Origin: Pelomonas sp. Root1444
GTDB taxonomy: Bacteria > Pseudomonadota > Gammaproteobacteria > Burkholderiales > Burkholderiaceae_C
Assembly: GCF_001426885.1 (NCBI RefSeq)
Contig: NZ_LMFP01000027.1
Coordinates: forward strand, 62,001-126,000
Direction: 5' to 3'
DNA length: 64,000 nt
Below are positions 34,864 through 43,700 of this stretch, piece by piece. A program made the position numbers and the translations under genes. The notes beneath the pieces are model-generated. The model had not been told where the DNA came from, did no database searches, and saw only the letters and a list, made by a program, of their open reading frames with translations. Within the stretch, counting starts at the first letter, position 1. The number at the start of each line of letters is the position of its first letter.

Positions 34864-35307
34864 GTGCGTTGCCCGTTCTGCTCTCACACCGAAACCCAGG
34901 TTGCCGAAACCCGGGAATCGGACGAGGGCGACGTCGTTCGGCGCCGGCGCCGCTGCCTGTCCTGCGACAAGCGCTTCACGACCTATGAGCGGGCCGACAT
35001 CGCCTTGCCCTCGGTCGTCAAGAAGGATGGGCGGCGCGCCGACTTCGACGCCGCCAAGCTGCGCGCTTCCATGCAGCTGGCGCTGCGCAAGCGGCCGGTC
35101 AGCGTCGAGCAGATCGACGCGGCCATCAACCGCATCGAGGAAAAGCTGCTCGCGAGCGGCGCGCGTGAGATCGCGTCGACCCGGCTGGGCGAACTGGTCA
35201 TGCGCGAGCTGAAGCGCATCGACAAGGTCGCCTACGTGCGCTTCGCGTCGGTCTATCGCAGCTTCGAAGACGTCGACGAGTTCCGCCAGCTGATCCGCGA
35301 GATCTGA
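34864..35307 (+). CDS. nrdR: Transcriptional repressor NrdR
   Basis: A 147-residue regulator starting at a GTG (VRCPFC read as Met). The N-terminal zinc ribbon has CPFC and [21 protein letters not shown] is the family signature, and the ATP-cone domain follows (VVKKDGRR...). NrdR represses ribonucleotide reductase genes in response to dATP/ATP. It is cotranscribed with glyA, a common arrangement that also places it under the riboswitch here. Confidence 0.93.
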   Translation: MRCPFCSHTETQVAETRESDEGDVVRRRRRCLSCDKRFTTYERADIALPSVVKKDGRRADFDAAKLRASMQLALRKRPVSVEQIDAAINRIEEKLLASGAREIASTRLGELVMRELKRIDKVAYVRFASVYRSFEDVDEFRQLIREI

Positions 35308-35330
35308 CGCGGGGTTTCCCTATCCCTCTT

Positions 35331-35372
35331 AAGGGGGAGCCAGGGGGGGATGCGTCCCCATCCCTCCCCCTT
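35331..35372 (+). terminator. Probable terminator after nrdR
   Basis: AAGGGGGAG (35331-35339) pairs perfectly with CTCCCCCTT (35364-35372); an inner GGGGGA/TCCCC continues the stem around TGCG. Only a short T stretch follows, so termination strength is uncertain, but the hairpin separates glyA-nrdR from the pilin operon. Confidence 0.5.
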
Positions 35373-35418
35373 CATTCCGCCTTTGGAGGGAAAGACGCGG
35401 TGAAGCCCGCTTCCTAAA

Positions 35419-35440
35419 GTTCGTTCCATCAACAACGAAC
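35419..35440. promoter_or_regulatory. Inverted repeat upstream of the minor-pilin operon
   Basis: GTTCGTT (35419-35425) and AACGAAC (35434-35440) form a perfect 7-bp dyad with an 8-bp spacer, 13 bp before the first pilin ATG (35454). It could be an operator or an mRNA hairpin next to the ribosome site. Confidence 0.35.
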
Positions 35441-35453
35441 CGAGGGAAGCACC

Positions 35454-36002
35454 ATGAACCGCACCGCCCGCACCCGCCGCAACAGCCGTGGTTTCACCCT
35501 CGTGGAGCTGTGCGCCGGTATCGGCATCTGCGCCACACTGCTCAGCCAGGCGGTGCCGGCGATGAGCAAGCTGCAGCAGCAGCAAAAGCTCCGCGCTCAA
35601 TCCGAAGCGCTGGCAGGCGACCTGCGCTTTGCGCGCAGCGAGGCGGTCCGGACAGGCGAGTCGGTCTACTTCCGTGTCAGCGGCAAGGGCGCAAACGCCT
35701 GCTACGTGCTGCACACGGGCGCGAAAGACGACTGTGACTGCGCCGGCGGCCAAGCCGTCTGCAAGACGGCCAGCAGCGCGGTCATCAAGGCTGAATGGCT
35801 GCCGAGCAACCAGCCGATCACGCTGCGCAGCAATGCGGAGACGCTGGCGTTCCAGCACGGCCAGGGGCTGGTGACACAAACCGGCAGCATCGAGCTGAGC
35901 CTCAGCAGCGGCACCAGCATCCGCCAGGTGATCGCGATCACCGGTCGCATCCGCAGCTGCGCCTCCGGCACCAAGCTGGCCGGCATGCCGAATTGCGCTT
36001 GA
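35454..36002 (+). CDS. FimT/GspH-type minor prepilin
   Basis: A 182-residue prepilin-like protein. The leader MNRTARTRRNSRG ends in the prepilin peptidase site G/FTLVEL, with Glu5 present, followed by a hydrophobic helix (CAGIGICATLLSQAVPAM). The body has the GspH/FimT pattern FARSEAVRTG (near residue 60) and several Cys. FimT-type minor pilins prime type IV pilus assembly and can bind DNA in some species. It is first in a six-gene pilin operon. Confidence 0.82.
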   Translation: MNRTARTRRNSRGFTLVELCAGIGICATLLSQAVPAMSKLQQQQKLRAQSEALAGDLRFARSEAVRTGESVYFRVSGKGANACYVLHTGAKDDCDCAGGQAVCKTASSAVIKAEWLPSNQPITLRSNAETLAFQHGQGLVTQTGSIELSLSSGTSIRQVIAITGRIRSCASGTKLAGMPNCA

Positions 36003-36107
36003 GCGCTCATCCCTCATTCGTGGTGGACGCCGACCAGCGGCAGGTGCTGCGGGATGAACGGCAGGAGCGCAAATCAGCCCGGAGGAGGCGCTGCCGAGAA
36101 TCAGCCC

Positions 36108-36566
36108 ATGCAGACGTCTGTCCACTCGCAACGCCACGGCTTCACGTTGATCGAGTTGATGGTCACCGTCGTCATCGCCGGCATCCTGGCCGCGGTGGCC
36201 TATCCCAACTACACCTCCTATGTGCAGCGCAGCCGCCGCGCGGATGCGGCGGCGGTGCTGACGTCCGTCGTGCAGGCCCAGGAGCGGTATCGCGGCAACC
36301 GCAGCACGTTCTCGTCCTCTCTGGAGGAGTTGAAAGTCGACCCCGCCGCGATCACCAAGCACTACGACGTCAACATCGTCAATCTTTCTGGCGCGGAGAC
36401 GCTTGTCAGTGGCTACGTGGTCACAGCGACGCCGAAGGATGGAAGCCCACAGCGCAACGACAAGGACTGCGTCAAGATGAGCATCCAGGTGGATGGGGCG
36501 TCGGTGAAGTATCTGGCCACCGGTCAGGGCGACAGGGTGACGTCCAACACCTGCTGGCCTCGTTGA
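36108..36566 (+). CDS. PilE-type prepilin
   Basis: A 152-residue prepilin. The start at 36108 gives a short leader (MQTSVHSQRHG) before FTLIELMVTVVIAGILAAVAYP; an in-frame ATG at 36054 would give a longer leader. YTSYVQRSRRADAAAVL is typical of PilE minor pilins, as is a C-terminal Cys pair. It is inserted between two FimT/FimU-like genes. It may be a minor pilin of the tip complex rather than the major subunit. Confidence 0.82.
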   Translation: MQTSVHSQRHGFTLIELMVTVVIAGILAAVAYPNYTSYVQRSRRADAAAVLTSVVQAQERYRGNRSTFSSSLEELKVDPAAITKHYDVNIVNLSGAETLVSGYVVTATPKDGSPQRNDKDCVKMSIQVDGASVKYLATGQGDRVTSNTCWPR

Positions 36567-36567
36567 A

Positions 36568-37170
36568 ATGAAGACAGCCAGCAACCCCAGATGGACGCGA
36601 CTTCTGCCGCGAGGGTTGAGTTTGGTCGAACTCATGGTCGCGCTGGCGGTCCTGGGCGTGTTGGTGGCCGCCGCGGTTCCGTCGCTGTCAGATCTGATGG
36701 AGCGTCGTCGCGTGGTGGCGGTTGCTCAGGAGCTTGCGGGGATATTGAACTACGCCCGCTCCGAAACGAATGTGAATGGCGATATGGTCAACGTTCACCT
36801 CGAGAAGGATCCCGACGGAAAGCTCAGTTGTGCCATGGTGAACGTTCACAATGGTACGCAACACCTCTGCAAGTGCTATCGCGCACAGGAGAACATGTGT
36901 GGCGGCTGGCCGGTGCAAATATTGCGGGTATTCCAGATCGAGAATTCCAACGGCGTCAGCTTCGAAGCTGCGGCGGACGATTGGGGACCTCTTAGGAGGC
37001 CGATATTGAACTTCGAACGCGGAAAATATTTTCCCGAAGTATCCGGCGTCAAGATTACCGTCAGCGGCAAACGCACTGGTGCGCAATTGCGTGTGGAGAT
37101 CAACGAGGTCAACCGGGTACGCGTCTGCACACCCGACAGCAGCATCAGCGGGTACGCAGCATGCGGTTGA
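36568..37170 (+). CDS. FimT/FimU-type minor prepilin
   Basis: A 200-residue prepilin-like protein. The processing site is RG/LSLVELMVALAVLG (non-Phe at +1) with Glu5. The N-terminal helix is followed by LNYARSETNVNG, the FimT/GspH motif. The gene is noticeably less GC-rich than its neighbours. It starts 1 bp after the PilE-like stop and overlaps pilW by 10 bp. Confidence 0.78.
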   Translation: MKTASNPRWTRLLPRGLSLVELMVALAVLGVLVAAAVPSLSDLMERRRVVAVAQELAGILNYARSETNVNGDMVNVHLEKDPDGKLSCAMVNVHNGTQHLCKCYRAQENMCGGWPVQILRVFQIENSNGVSFEAAADDWGPLRRPILNFERGKYFPEVSGVKITVSGKRTGAQLRVEINEVNRVRVCTPDSSISGYAACG

Positions 37171-37904
37171 CGTCCCGACATCGCGATTTTGTTCAGCGGG
37201 GCCTCGGCCTTGTGGAGTTGATGGTGGGCATCACCATCGGCTTGATCGTGGCCGCGGGCGCATCCCTCATCGCCGTCAACCAGATCACGGAGCATCGCCG
37301 GTTGATGCTGGAGACCCAGGTTCAGCAGGACTTGCGGGCGGCCGCCGACTTGTTGCAACAGGATATGCGGCGAGCTGGTTTTCGAGGAGAGGCCCGGCTC
37401 GCCGTGTGGGTACCGGCGAGCGGCGTGGGCACACCGCTGGAAGAGCCAGCGCAGGCTGCGACCCCAAACTTGTATGCGCCGCTCAAGAGAACGGATGACG
37501 ATCGCATCCGAGCCTTGGAATACACGTACGCCCGGAGCACCCTCGGTGAGTCCATTGGCAGCGCGGAGTTGTCGAGCAACGAGTATTTCGGCATCAAATG
37601 GGACAAAACGAAGAAGACGCTTTATTTGCAACTCGGAAAAAAGGACGACCAACCCAACTGGCAGCCCATCACCGACCCCGATACAGTCGAGATCGTCGAC
37701 TTCGACATTCAAGTCTTCAACCAGCAAATACCGCTGGGTGAATTTTGCGATAGCCCTTGCACAGCAGCGGGATGCCCCCAGCAAGAGGTGCGCCGGGTGG
37801 AGTTCAAGATTCGCGGACGTGCCAAGCACGATGGCGCGGTGACGCGCACGCTTACTGGCGCCGAGCGCATTCGCGCCGACGCCATGACCGGAGCTTGCCC
37901 ATGA
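37161..37904 (+). CDS. pilW: PilW-like minor pilin
   Basis: A 247-residue protein. RG/LGLVELMVGITIGLIVAAGAS is the prepilin N-terminus typical of PilW, and the following helix contains QQDLRAAADLLQQDMRRAGFRG. The C-terminal half includes VEIVDFDIQVF and a Cys pair. PilW is part of the type IV pilus tip-priming complex (PilV, PilW, PilX, FimU, PilY1). It overlaps the next gene by ATGA. Confidence 0.8.
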   Translation: MRLTSRHRDFVQRGLGLVELMVGITIGLIVAAGASLIAVNQITEHRRLMLETQVQQDLRAAADLLQQDMRRAGFRGEARLAVWVPASGVGTPLEEPAQAATPNLYAPLKRTDDDRIRALEYTYARSTLGESIGSAELSSNEYFGIKWDKTKKTLYLQLGKKDDQPNWQPITDPDTVEIVDFDIQVFNQQIPLGEFCDSPCTAAGCPQQEVRRVEFKIRGRAKHDGAVTRTLTGAERIRADAMTGACP

Positions 37905-39190
37905 AAACGGCCTCCCGGCATCTCTGTGCAAAAGAGCATGGCGCGGCGACGCTGGTGGTCGTCATGATGCTGTTTCTGATCATGGCCTTGCTTGCGGCCT
38001 ACGCCAATCGCAGTCTGCTGTTCGAGCAGCGCGTGTCCAATGGCTATTACCGCGCTGGCATGTCCCAGGACATGGCCGAAGCGGCCATCGAATGGACCGT
38101 CGCGATGCTGAACAGCACGGCGACCGACAATCAATGCAAGCCAGTGGCCACTGACGGAGTCCGCTTCGCGGACCGATACCTGCGCATCACGCCCGAGGAC
38201 CGTGGCATCAAGCAAAACGTCGCAGATGAAAAGAGCGATTCTGCCGCCATCGTCGCCGACTGCACGCGCGCGCCCGAAGGCTGGGTCTGTCGCTGTCCGA
38301 CATTCGGCAAACGCGTAGCCCCTGTGGAGCTCAGCAGCAGCGATTTGGTGCCCAGTTTTGGTATCACCATCCAACCGGTCCCGGACCGTGCTGGCACTGT
38401 ACAGATCAATGCCTATGGCTGCACCAACAGCGTGGTCGACACCTGTGGGGGCGCTGCGGAGAACAGCAAGAACTATCAAGGCCTGAGCCTGCAACACGCC
38501 TTGCTCGCGTTGGTCAGTGCGGTGCGCTCGCCGCCAGCAGCACCCTTGGTGGTCAAAGGCGACGTCATCTCCACGGGCGTCGGGCTGGGCTTGCACAACA
38601 CCGACCCCAGGTCGGCGGGTTTGCTCGTGACGGCCGGTGGCAAGTTGAACGGCCTGGTCGAAAGCCGACTCGAAAGCGTGCCCGGCACGCTGCCCAGCCT
38701 CGCGCAAATTGCCGAAGATCGCACGCTCAGCGATCCCAACGCCGATATCTTCAGGATGTTCCTCGGGGCTGCCCAAGAACGCTACAAGCAACATCCCTCG
38801 CTCCGTGAAGTCACATGCCGCGCGGATTGCGGACCCGCGCTGGATCAGGCTTACAAAGCCGGCAAACGCATTCTGTGGATCCACGGGCCGCTGGACGTCA
38901 GCAGCAATGTGAGCCTCGGGACTGCCACTGATCCCGTCGTCATCATCGCGACCGGCGATGTGACGCTTACCGGCCCGCTCCAGCTGACCGGCCTCCTGGC
39001 CACGCAGCGCAATCTGATCTGGGGACCCACGGGTGGACCGTCGCTGATCACCGGCGCCGTGGTGGTGCAAGGTGACGTTCATACGGATGGGGCCGTGGAC
39101 ATCTTCTATCAGCCCTCGGTCATCGACCAATTGCGCAACCGCGTCGGCAGTTATGTCCGAGTACCCGGCAGCTGGACGGACGCCAGATGA
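37901..39190 (+). CDS. PilX-like pilus protein with a beta-solenoid-like C-terminal region
   Basis: A 429-residue protein; the start at 37901 overlaps the pilW stop. The N-terminus HGAATLVVVMMLFLIMALLA is the PilX_N transmembrane segment, followed by QRVSNGYYRAGMSQDMAEAA. The protein is about twice the usual PilX length. The extra C-terminal half has repeated short strands such as VIIATGDVTLTGPLQLTGLL and GAVVVQGDVHTDGAV, which look like a beta-solenoid (bactofilin-like) surface. It probably sits at the pilus tip with PilV and PilW. Confidence 0.7.
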   Translation: MKTASRHLCAKEHGAATLVVVMMLFLIMALLAAYANRSLLFEQRVSNGYYRAGMSQDMAEAAIEWTVAMLNSTATDNQCKPVATDGVRFADRYLRITPEDRGIKQNVADEKSDSAAIVADCTRAPEGWVCRCPTFGKRVAPVELSSSDLVPSFGITIQPVPDRAGTVQINAYGCTNSVVDTCGGAAENSKNYQGLSLQHALLALVSAVRSPPAAPLVVKGDVISTGVGLGLHNTDPRSAGLLVTAGGKLNGLVESRLESVPGTLPSLAQIAEDRTLSDPNADIFRMFLGAAQERYKQHPSLREVTCRADCGPALDQAYKAGKRILWIHGPLDVSSNVSLGTATDPVVIIATGDVTLTGPLQLTGLLATQRNLIWGPTGGPSLITGAVVVQGDVHTDGAVDIFYQPSVIDQLRNRVGSYVRVPGSWTDAR

Positions 39191-40512
39191 GAACCCTCGC
39201 CAGACGTCCTCACAAACCGCGCCGCCAGCGTGGCGTGACCCTGATCGAGGCGCTTGTCGCCCTGATGGTGATGAGCTTCGGCATGGTGGCGCTCGTCGGC
39301 CTGATGAGCAACCTGCGCCGCAGCGGCGACCTGGGCAAGCAGCGCAGTGAAGGCATGCGCATGGCGCAGGCGGAACTCGCCAGGTTGCGTTCCTTCTCGG
39401 TACTCAAAGAGCCCGAAGACGCAGATCCGACCGTCCTGGACTACGAAACCGACATCATCACCCTCCAGGGAAGGCGCGAGACGCCAGACGACTCCAATAC
39501 CACTTACCAGATCAGGCGTTGGGCGGGATCTTTCATCGACGAGTCTTCGGAACCGCAAGCCAAGGCCGTGCGCGTCGTCGTCGACTGGAAGGATCGCGCC
39601 ACTCAGAGCGCGCAGCAGGAAGCGCAAGAGGTCGTGCTGAACACCGTCATCGCGCGCGTCGACCCGGCCTTCGCCGGTTCGGTGTCCTTCACGCCACCAC
39701 CCGGCGGCATCCGCCAACCCGCCGACCGGCATCCGGCCATCCCGCCGGCCGCCAAGGACCTGCGCGACAAGACCAGCGTCTACCGGCCCAGCAGCTTGAG
39801 CAGCACGGTCTGGGTGTTCAACAACGTGACCGGCGTCATCACCGGTGTCTGCTCGATCCCGGCGGCGACGCCGGTGTCCGCGTTGACGGCCAGCGACGTC
39901 GAGGCTTGCCACAACAACACCGTGGGCTATCTGTTGAGTGGCACGATCCGGTTCTCGAACGCCGACCCGGCCAACCCGACCACGCCCGAGGCCGCCGCGA
40001 TCCCGCTGGATGTCGCCATCGTCGCCAGCAGCTATCTCACGCAGCGGCTCGACGCCGACGGCCGACCGGTCAAGGACAGCGCCGGCAACGTCATCATGGA
40101 CACGGTGATGGCCACCCCGCCCACCTACCAGTGCTTCAACAACTCGCTCAGCGGGTCGCCCGGCACCCAGTCCTTCGTCAACTACGACTGCCTCGTCTAC
40201 CCCGACAGCGGCACACGCCGCAGTTGGTCCGGCAAGGTCATCCTGACCGGCTTCGACACGGGAACCACCGCAGCCGACCACCGCGTCTGCCGCTACAGCG
40301 CCGACTACAACGGCAACGGCAGCGCCTACGTCACGAACACCACCTTCCTGGACAACTACGAGCATCCGGCGGTCTATGTGAAGGTGACCGGTTCGCTGGC
40401 ACGCCAAAACTTCCTCGTCGTCCGCGGTGACCGTGCCTGCCCCACCGCGCCGGCGGTCAATCCGACGAGCGGCATCTTCGTCGACTACTCCACGGCACAG
40501 ATCCAGCCCTGA
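39187..40512 (+). CDS. PilV-like minor pilin, unusually long
   Basis: A 441-residue protein starting in the ATGA overlap with the PilX-like gene. The prepilin site RG/VTLIEALVALMVMSFGMVAL with Glu5 is that of PilV. Usual PilV proteins are below about 200 residues, so more than 200 extra residues are present, including Cys pairs (GVCSIP, EACHNN, YQCFNN, RVCRYS). They may form a specialised adhesive tip domain. No pilY1 gene follows. Confidence 0.72.
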   Translation: MRTLARRPHKPRRQRGVTLIEALVALMVMSFGMVALVGLMSNLRRSGDLGKQRSEGMRMAQAELARLRSFSVLKEPEDADPTVLDYETDIITLQGRRETPDDSNTTYQIRRWAGSFIDESSEPQAKAVRVVVDWKDRATQSAQQEAQEVVLNTVIARVDPAFAGSVSFTPPPGGIRQPADRHPAIPPAAKDLRDKTSVYRPSSLSSTVWVFNNVTGVITGVCSIPAATPVSALTASDVEACHNNTVGYLLSGTIRFSNADPANPTTPEAAAIPLDVAIVASSYLTQRLDADGRPVKDSAGNVIMDTVMATPPTYQCFNNSLSGSPGTQSFVNYDCLVYPDSGTRRSWSGKVILTGFDTGTTAADHRVCRYSADYNGNGSAYVTNTTFLDNYEHPAVYVKVTGSLARQNFLVVRGDRACPTAPAVNPTSGIFVDYSTAQIQP

Positions 40513-40533
40513 GCGCTTGGCTAGACTGGCTGG

Positions 40534-41565
40534 ATGCTTCCTGAACGAATCCGCGAGTCGCTCGGCCTTGCGCTGAGCCTCGCCGAACAGGCCATCGGCC
40601 TGAGCGACCCCAACCCCCGCGTCGGCTGTGTGCTGTTGTCGGCCGACGGCCGGCAGTTGGGCGCCGGGCACACCCAGGCGGCCGGTCAGCCGCATGCCGA
40701 AGTCATGGCGCTTCGCGACGCCGCGGCCCGTGGTGCCGATGTACGCGGCGGCATCGCGGTCGTCACGCTGGAGCCCTGTTCGCATCACGGCCGCACACCG
40801 CCTTGCTGCGATGCCCTGATCGCCGCGGGCATCGCTCGCGTCGTGGTCGCCGTCGAGGATCCCAATCCGCTCGTCGCCGGTCAAGGCCTCGCGCGCCTGG
40901 CAGCCGCCGGCCTCGTCGTCGAGCTTGCCGACGTGGCGACAGCCGATGCGGCCCGCGAGTTGAACATCGGTTTCTTCTCCCGCATGCAACGCGGCCGGCC
41001 GTTCGTGCGGCTGAAGTCCGCCATCTCGCTGGACGGCCGCACCGCCCTGCCCGATGGCCGCAGCCAGTGGATCACCGGCGAAGCCGCGCGCGCGGACGGG
41101 CATGCCTGGCGCCGTCGTGCCGGCGCCGTGCTGACAGGCATCGGCACCGTGCTGGCCGACGACCCGCGGCTCGACGTGCGGCTGGTGCCGACGGCCCGCC
41201 AGCCGCTGCGCATCGTGCTGGACCCGCAGGGCCGCATGCCCGCCGCCGCACGCATCCTGCAGCCGCCCGGCGAAGCCCGCATCATCGGCCCAGGCCGGGC
41301 GGACCTGCCTGCGCTGCTCGCCGACCTCGGCTCGCAAGGCGTCAACGAGCTCCATGTGGAAGCCGGCCCGGTGCTGTCCGGCGCCTTCCTCGATGCCGGC
41401 CTCGTCGACGAGCTGCTGATCTACCAGGCGCCAGTGCTGATGGGCGAGGGGCGTCCTCTGGCCTCCCTGCCCCAACTGGCCGACCTCGGCGCCGCCCGCC
41501 GCTGGACGCTGATCGAAGCCTCCCCTGTCGGCGCGGACCTGCGCCTTCGCCTGCGGCCCGTGTAG
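40534..41565 (+). CDS. ribD: Riboflavin biosynthesis protein RibD
   Basis: A 343-residue bifunctional deaminase/reductase. The N-terminal zinc deaminase has HAEVMAL (near residue 53) and EPCSHHGRTPPCCD (near 83). The C-terminal reductase has RPFVRLKSAISLDGRTAL (near 155) and GVNELHVEAGPVL. It carries out the second and third steps of riboflavin synthesis. It heads a ribD-ribB-ribH group, and no FMN riboswitch is seen upstream. Confidence 0.92.
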   Translation: MLPERIRESLGLALSLAEQAIGLSDPNPRVGCVLLSADGRQLGAGHTQAAGQPHAEVMALRDAAARGADVRGGIAVVTLEPCSHHGRTPPCCDALIAAGIARVVVAVEDPNPLVAGQGLARLAAAGLVVELADVATADAARELNIGFFSRMQRGRPFVRLKSAISLDGRTALPDGRSQWITGEAARADGHAWRRRAGAVLTGIGTVLADDPRLDVRLVPTARQPLRIVLDPQGRMPAAARILQPPGEARIIGPGRADLPALLADLGSQGVNELHVEAGPVLSGAFLDAGLVDELLIYQAPVLMGEGRPLASLPQLADLGAARRWTLIEASPVGADLRLRLRPV

Positions 41566-41614
41566 AAGCCGACGCGGCGCCAGCCACTAGGGTCGCCACC
41601 TACAATCGCCGGCT

Positions 41615-42712
41615 ATGCCCATCTCCCCCATTCCCGAGCTGGTGGCCGAGCTGGCCGCGGGCCGCATGGTCATCCTCGTCGACGAGGAGGACCGCGAAAA
41701 CGAGGGCGATCTCGTCCTGGCGGCCGACCTCGTCACGCCCGAGGCCATCAACTTCATGGCCAAGCACGGCCGCGGGCTGATCTGCCTGACGCTGCCGCGC
41801 GAGCATTGCGAGCGCCTGCAACTGCCGCCGATGACGCGCCGCAACGGCACGCAGCACGGCACGGCCTTCACCGTCTCCATCGAGGCCGCCACTGGCGTCA
41901 CCACCGGCATCTCGGCCGCCGACCGCGCCCGCACCGTGCAGGCAGCCGTCGCGCCCGATGCCAAGGCCAGCGATCTCGTCCAGCCCGGTCACGTGTTCCC
42001 GCTGCAGGCCCAGGACGGCGGCGTGCTGATGCGCGCCGGCCATACCGAAGCGGGCTGCGACCTGGCCCGCATGGCCGGCCTGTCGGCCACGTCGGTGATC
42101 TGCGAAATCATGAAGGACGACGGCAGCATGGCCCGGTTGCCCGACCTGGAGATCTTCGCCGCCGAGCATGGCCTGAAGATCGGCACCATCGCCGACCTCA
42201 TCGAGTACCGCAGCCGCCACGAAAGCCTGATCCAACGCGTCGCCGAGCGCCGCCTGAACACGGCTCAAGGCGAGTTCGACTGCCAGGTCTTCACCGACCG
42301 CACCGGCGGCACCCACCTGGCGCTCAGCCACGGCCAGTGGACACCGGACGACGAGGTGCTGGTGCGCGTGCATGAGCCGCTCTCGGTCATGGACCTGCTG
42401 GAAGCGGGCCCCTGCGGCCACTCCTGGGGCCTGCCCGCCGCGCTGTCTGCGGTCCGGGCCAGCACTGCAGGCGTCGCCGTCCTGTTGAACTGCGGGGAGG
42501 ACGCCGCTGGGGTGCTGGCCCGCGTGCAAGCCTGCGAGCCGACGGCGGCCACCAAGGGCGCGATGGACCTGCGCACCTATGGCGTCGGGGCCCAGATCCT
42601 GAAGGCGCTGGGCGTGCACCGCATGCGGCTGCTCGGCAGCCCGCGCCGCATGCCCAGCATGACCGGCTACGGCCTCGAAGTGACCGGTTTCACCGCTCCT
42701 CCCCACTGCTGA
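41615..42712 (+). CDS. ribB: 3,4-dihydroxy-2-butanone 4-phosphate synthase with degenerate RibA-like domain (RibBX type)
   Basis: A 365-residue protein. The N-terminal half is an intact DHBP synthase ([16 protein letters not shown] near residue 23, [16 protein letters not shown] near 142). The C-terminal half aligns with GTP cyclohydrolase II but lacks the zinc Cys cluster: where RibA has HSECLTGD...CDC, this protein reads [20 protein letters not shown]. Such RibBX hybrids are known in proteobacteria; the cyclohydrolase activity must come from elsewhere. It is followed by ribH 16 bp downstream. Confidence 0.88.
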   Translation: MPISPIPELVAELAAGRMVILVDEEDRENEGDLVLAADLVTPEAINFMAKHGRGLICLTLPREHCERLQLPPMTRRNGTQHGTAFTVSIEAATGVTTGISAADRARTVQAAVAPDAKASDLVQPGHVFPLQAQDGGVLMRAGHTEAGCDLARMAGLSATSVICEIMKDDGSMARLPDLEIFAAEHGLKIGTIADLIEYRSRHESLIQRVAERRLNTAQGEFDCQVFTDRTGGTHLALSHGQWTPDDEVLVRVHEPLSVMDLLEAGPCGHSWGLPAALSAVRASTAGVAVLLNCGEDAAGVLARVQACEPTAATKGAMDLRTYGVGAQILKALGVHRMRLLGSPRRMPSMTGYGLEVTGFTAPPHC

Positions 42713-42728
42713 TTCAGAAAGGCCCGCG

Positions 42729-43202
42729 ATGCAAGATTCCGAACCCGGACTGCCCAGCTTCGAGGGCGCCCTCGACGGCAGCGAGTTGACCGTCGCCATC
42801 GTCCAGGCGCGCTTCAACGACTCCATCACGTCGGCGCTCGCCAGCGCCTGCCTGGCCGAGCTGTCCATCCTGGGCGTGCCGGCCGAGGCCATCCGCCATG
42901 TCACCGTGCCGGGCGCGCTGGAGGTGCCACTGGCCCTGCAAGCGCTGGCCGAAAGCAACGACTACGACGCCCTCATCGCACTGGGCTGCATCATCCGCGG
43001 CGAAACCTACCACTTCGAGCTCGTCGCCAACGAGAGCGGCGCGGCGGTGACCCGCGTCGGCCTGGATCACGGCATTCCGATTGCCAACGCCATCCTGACC
43101 GTCGAGAACGAAGCCCAGGCCTGGGCCCGCGCCGAACCCAAGGGCCGCGATGCCGCCCGCGTCGCCGTCGAGATGGCCAACCTGCTGAAAGAGATCGAGT
43201 GA
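42729..43202 (+). CDS. ribH: 6,7-dimethyl-8-ribityllumazine synthase
   Basis: A 157-residue lumazine synthase. It contains [10 protein letters not shown] near residue 21, [15 protein letters not shown] (near 60) and [13 protein letters not shown] (near 88) with the catalytic His. It condenses DHBP with the pyrimidine intermediate. Its TGA overlaps the nusB GTG start, coupling the genes, the usual bacterial ribH-nusB order. Confidence 0.93.
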   Translation: MQDSEPGLPSFEGALDGSELTVAIVQARFNDSITSALASACLAELSILGVPAEAIRHVTVPGALEVPLALQALAESNDYDALIALGCIIRGETYHFELVANESGAAVTRVGLDHGIPIANAILTVENEAQAWARAEPKGRDAARVAVEMANLLKEIE

Positions 43203-43690
43203 ACGCACCCCAGAAGACCGCACCCAAGGCGGCCACCAAACCTGCCGGCAGGAAGCCCGCCGCCAAGTCGGCCCGCCGCCGCTCGCGCGAGGCCGCGTTG
43301 CAAGGCCTCTACCAGTGGCTGCTGACCGGCGAGGACATCGGCGCCATCGTCGCGCTGGGCCGCGAGCAGGAGGGCTATGCCAAGCTGGACCTCAAGCACT
43401 ACGACGCGCTGCTGACCGGTTGCGTCAACGAGGCCGCCGACCTCGACGCCATCCTGTCCCGCCACGTCGACCGCAAGACCACCGAGCTGTCGCCCATCGA
43501 GCACGCCATCCTGATGATCGGCGCCTACGAGCTCAAGCACTGCATCGACATCCCCTACCGCGTCGCCATCAATGAGGCCGTGGAGCTGGCCAAGTCCTTC
43601 GGCGGCACCGACGGCCACAAGTACGTCAACGGCGTGCTGGACCGCGCGGCCGGGGACCTGCGCCCCACCGAGGTGGCGGCCAAGCGCTGA
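43199..43690 (+). CDS. nusB: Transcription antitermination factor NusB
   Basis: A 163-residue protein starting at GTG 43199 within the ribH stop. It has an Ala/Lys-rich N-terminal extension of about 25 residues, then the NusB helical core ([17 protein letters not shown], near 26; [15 protein letters not shown], near 100; [13 protein letters not shown]). It binds NusE/boxA during rRNA antitermination. Confidence 0.92.
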   Translation: MNAPQKTAPKAATKPAGRKPAAKSARRRSREAALQGLYQWLLTGEDIGAIVALGREQEGYAKLDLKHYDALLTGCVNEAADLDAILSRHVDRKTTELSPIEHAILMIGAYELKHCIDIPYRVAINEAVELAKSFGGTDGHKYVNGVLDRAAGDLRPTEVAAKR

Positions 43691-43700
43691 TGACGAGCTG

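Noticed and set aside
39151-41475. A 774-codon frame antisense to pilV-like and ribD genes
   Set aside because: Both sense genes have clear family motifs; the antisense product is His/Gln/Arg-rich without motifs.
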